From Trichoplusia ni (taxonomy: Eukaryota; Arthropoda; Insecta; Lepidoptera; Noctuidae), in NCBI RefSeq assembly GCF_003590095.1, contig NC_039478.1, positions 15,500,001 to 15,564,000 on the forward strand: 64,000 nucleotides of DNA, given 5' to 3'. The position numbers and the translations under genes are program-made. The notes under the pieces were generated by a model. It was not told the DNA's origin and made no database searches. It saw only the letters and a list, made by a program, of their open reading frames with translations. Of this stretch, positions 63,601 to 64,000 are shown piece after piece (the stretch's first letter is position 1; the number at the start of each line of letters is the position of its first letter).

Positions 63601-64000
63601 ACGAATATTATGTAAATCGATGTAATGCGATACAACTAACGATTTTATATTAAATGCTGTAGGTATGTCATGTATTCATATCTACTGTCCGACTGTTTCC
63701 GCGAATTAATTCGCAAAACCAAGAATTTGTTAATTGAGAGTTTAATAAATACATTTAAAAGGTTTAATGTGACGTTTATAGTATTGTCTGTAAATGTTTA
63801 ATTCATTTAAATAATTACTTTGTAGAGTTTAGTCGGTAAATGGTTGTTGTTTGATTTTTAATTTACCAATTAGTGTATTTGCGATGGTACAGTTTTTCAG
63901 CTAAATTGTGGAAGACTGCAGCTTTGGAGTGCTCTTGACATGCACTGACTTCATGCGGAAGACGTTGCACGGCGATTTAGGGTTAGTTAGCAAGAGTCTG

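Larger units (their letters stand above)
59141..64000. other. Intergenic to the right edge, no gene confirmed
   Basis: Contains a LINE-tail repeat (60101-60345), Helitron copy 4 and a reversed dispersed-repeat fragment near 63070-63140. At the extreme right a 33-codon minus-strand frame runs off the edge (see findings). Overlapping open frames at 59363-59720 on both strands are not supported by any motif. Confidence 0.5.

Noticed and set aside
1..64000. CRISPR arrays, bacterial operons, rRNA operons
   Set aside because: None present; gene structure is eukaryotic throughout, and short tandem runs (for example TAGAT near 60107, GT near 56562) are microsatellites.

Overview
This is a 64 kb piece of an AT-rich insect nuclear genome, almost certainly a moth or butterfly. 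Genes are split by GT-AG introns, and the spaces between them carry repeats typical of Lepidoptera: short Helitrons with the A|TC...CTAG|T junction, 5S-rRNA-headed SINEs, tRNA-headed SINEs and LINE tails. There are no bacterial-type operons.

Layout. (1) 2.6-17.9 kb, plus strand: a half-size ABC transporter of the ABCG1/ABCG4 type in eight visible exons; its first exon(s) lie upstream of the window or were not recognised. (2) 20.8-22.7 kb, minus: the atypical kinase RIOK1 (four exons, complete), convergent with the transporter. (3) 27.3-32.1 kb, plus: a PLP-dependent decarboxylase of the CSAD/aspartate decarboxylase group, probably the orthologue of insect black (beta-alanine synthesis; four exons, complete). 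(4) 32.9-42.7 kb, minus: a divergent multiple-C2-domain transmembrane protein (MCTP family, 14 exons reconstructed), tail to tail with black. (5) 42.7-64 kb: about 21 kb with no gene I can support, filled with mobile-element copies and a few palindromic or CpG-rich blocks that could be regulatory.

The four genes do not form a pathway: lipid/sterol export, 40S ribosome maturation, cuticle tanning chemistry and ER-plasma-membrane contact or calcium-related tethering. The most unusual protein is the MCTP relative. It appears to lack the first of the three usual C2 domains, and both remaining C2 domains have lost or shortened their calcium-binding loops. It has an acidic FFAT-like stretch in its N-terminus, and a second FFAT-like coding snippet sits inside intron 1 within an inverted repeat. 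The most unusual DNA element is a 375-bp-armed foldback in an ABCG intron, whose spacer holds a hammerhead-ribozyme-like motif.

All exon boundaries come from reading splice sites and frame by eye. No database search or transcript evidence was available.
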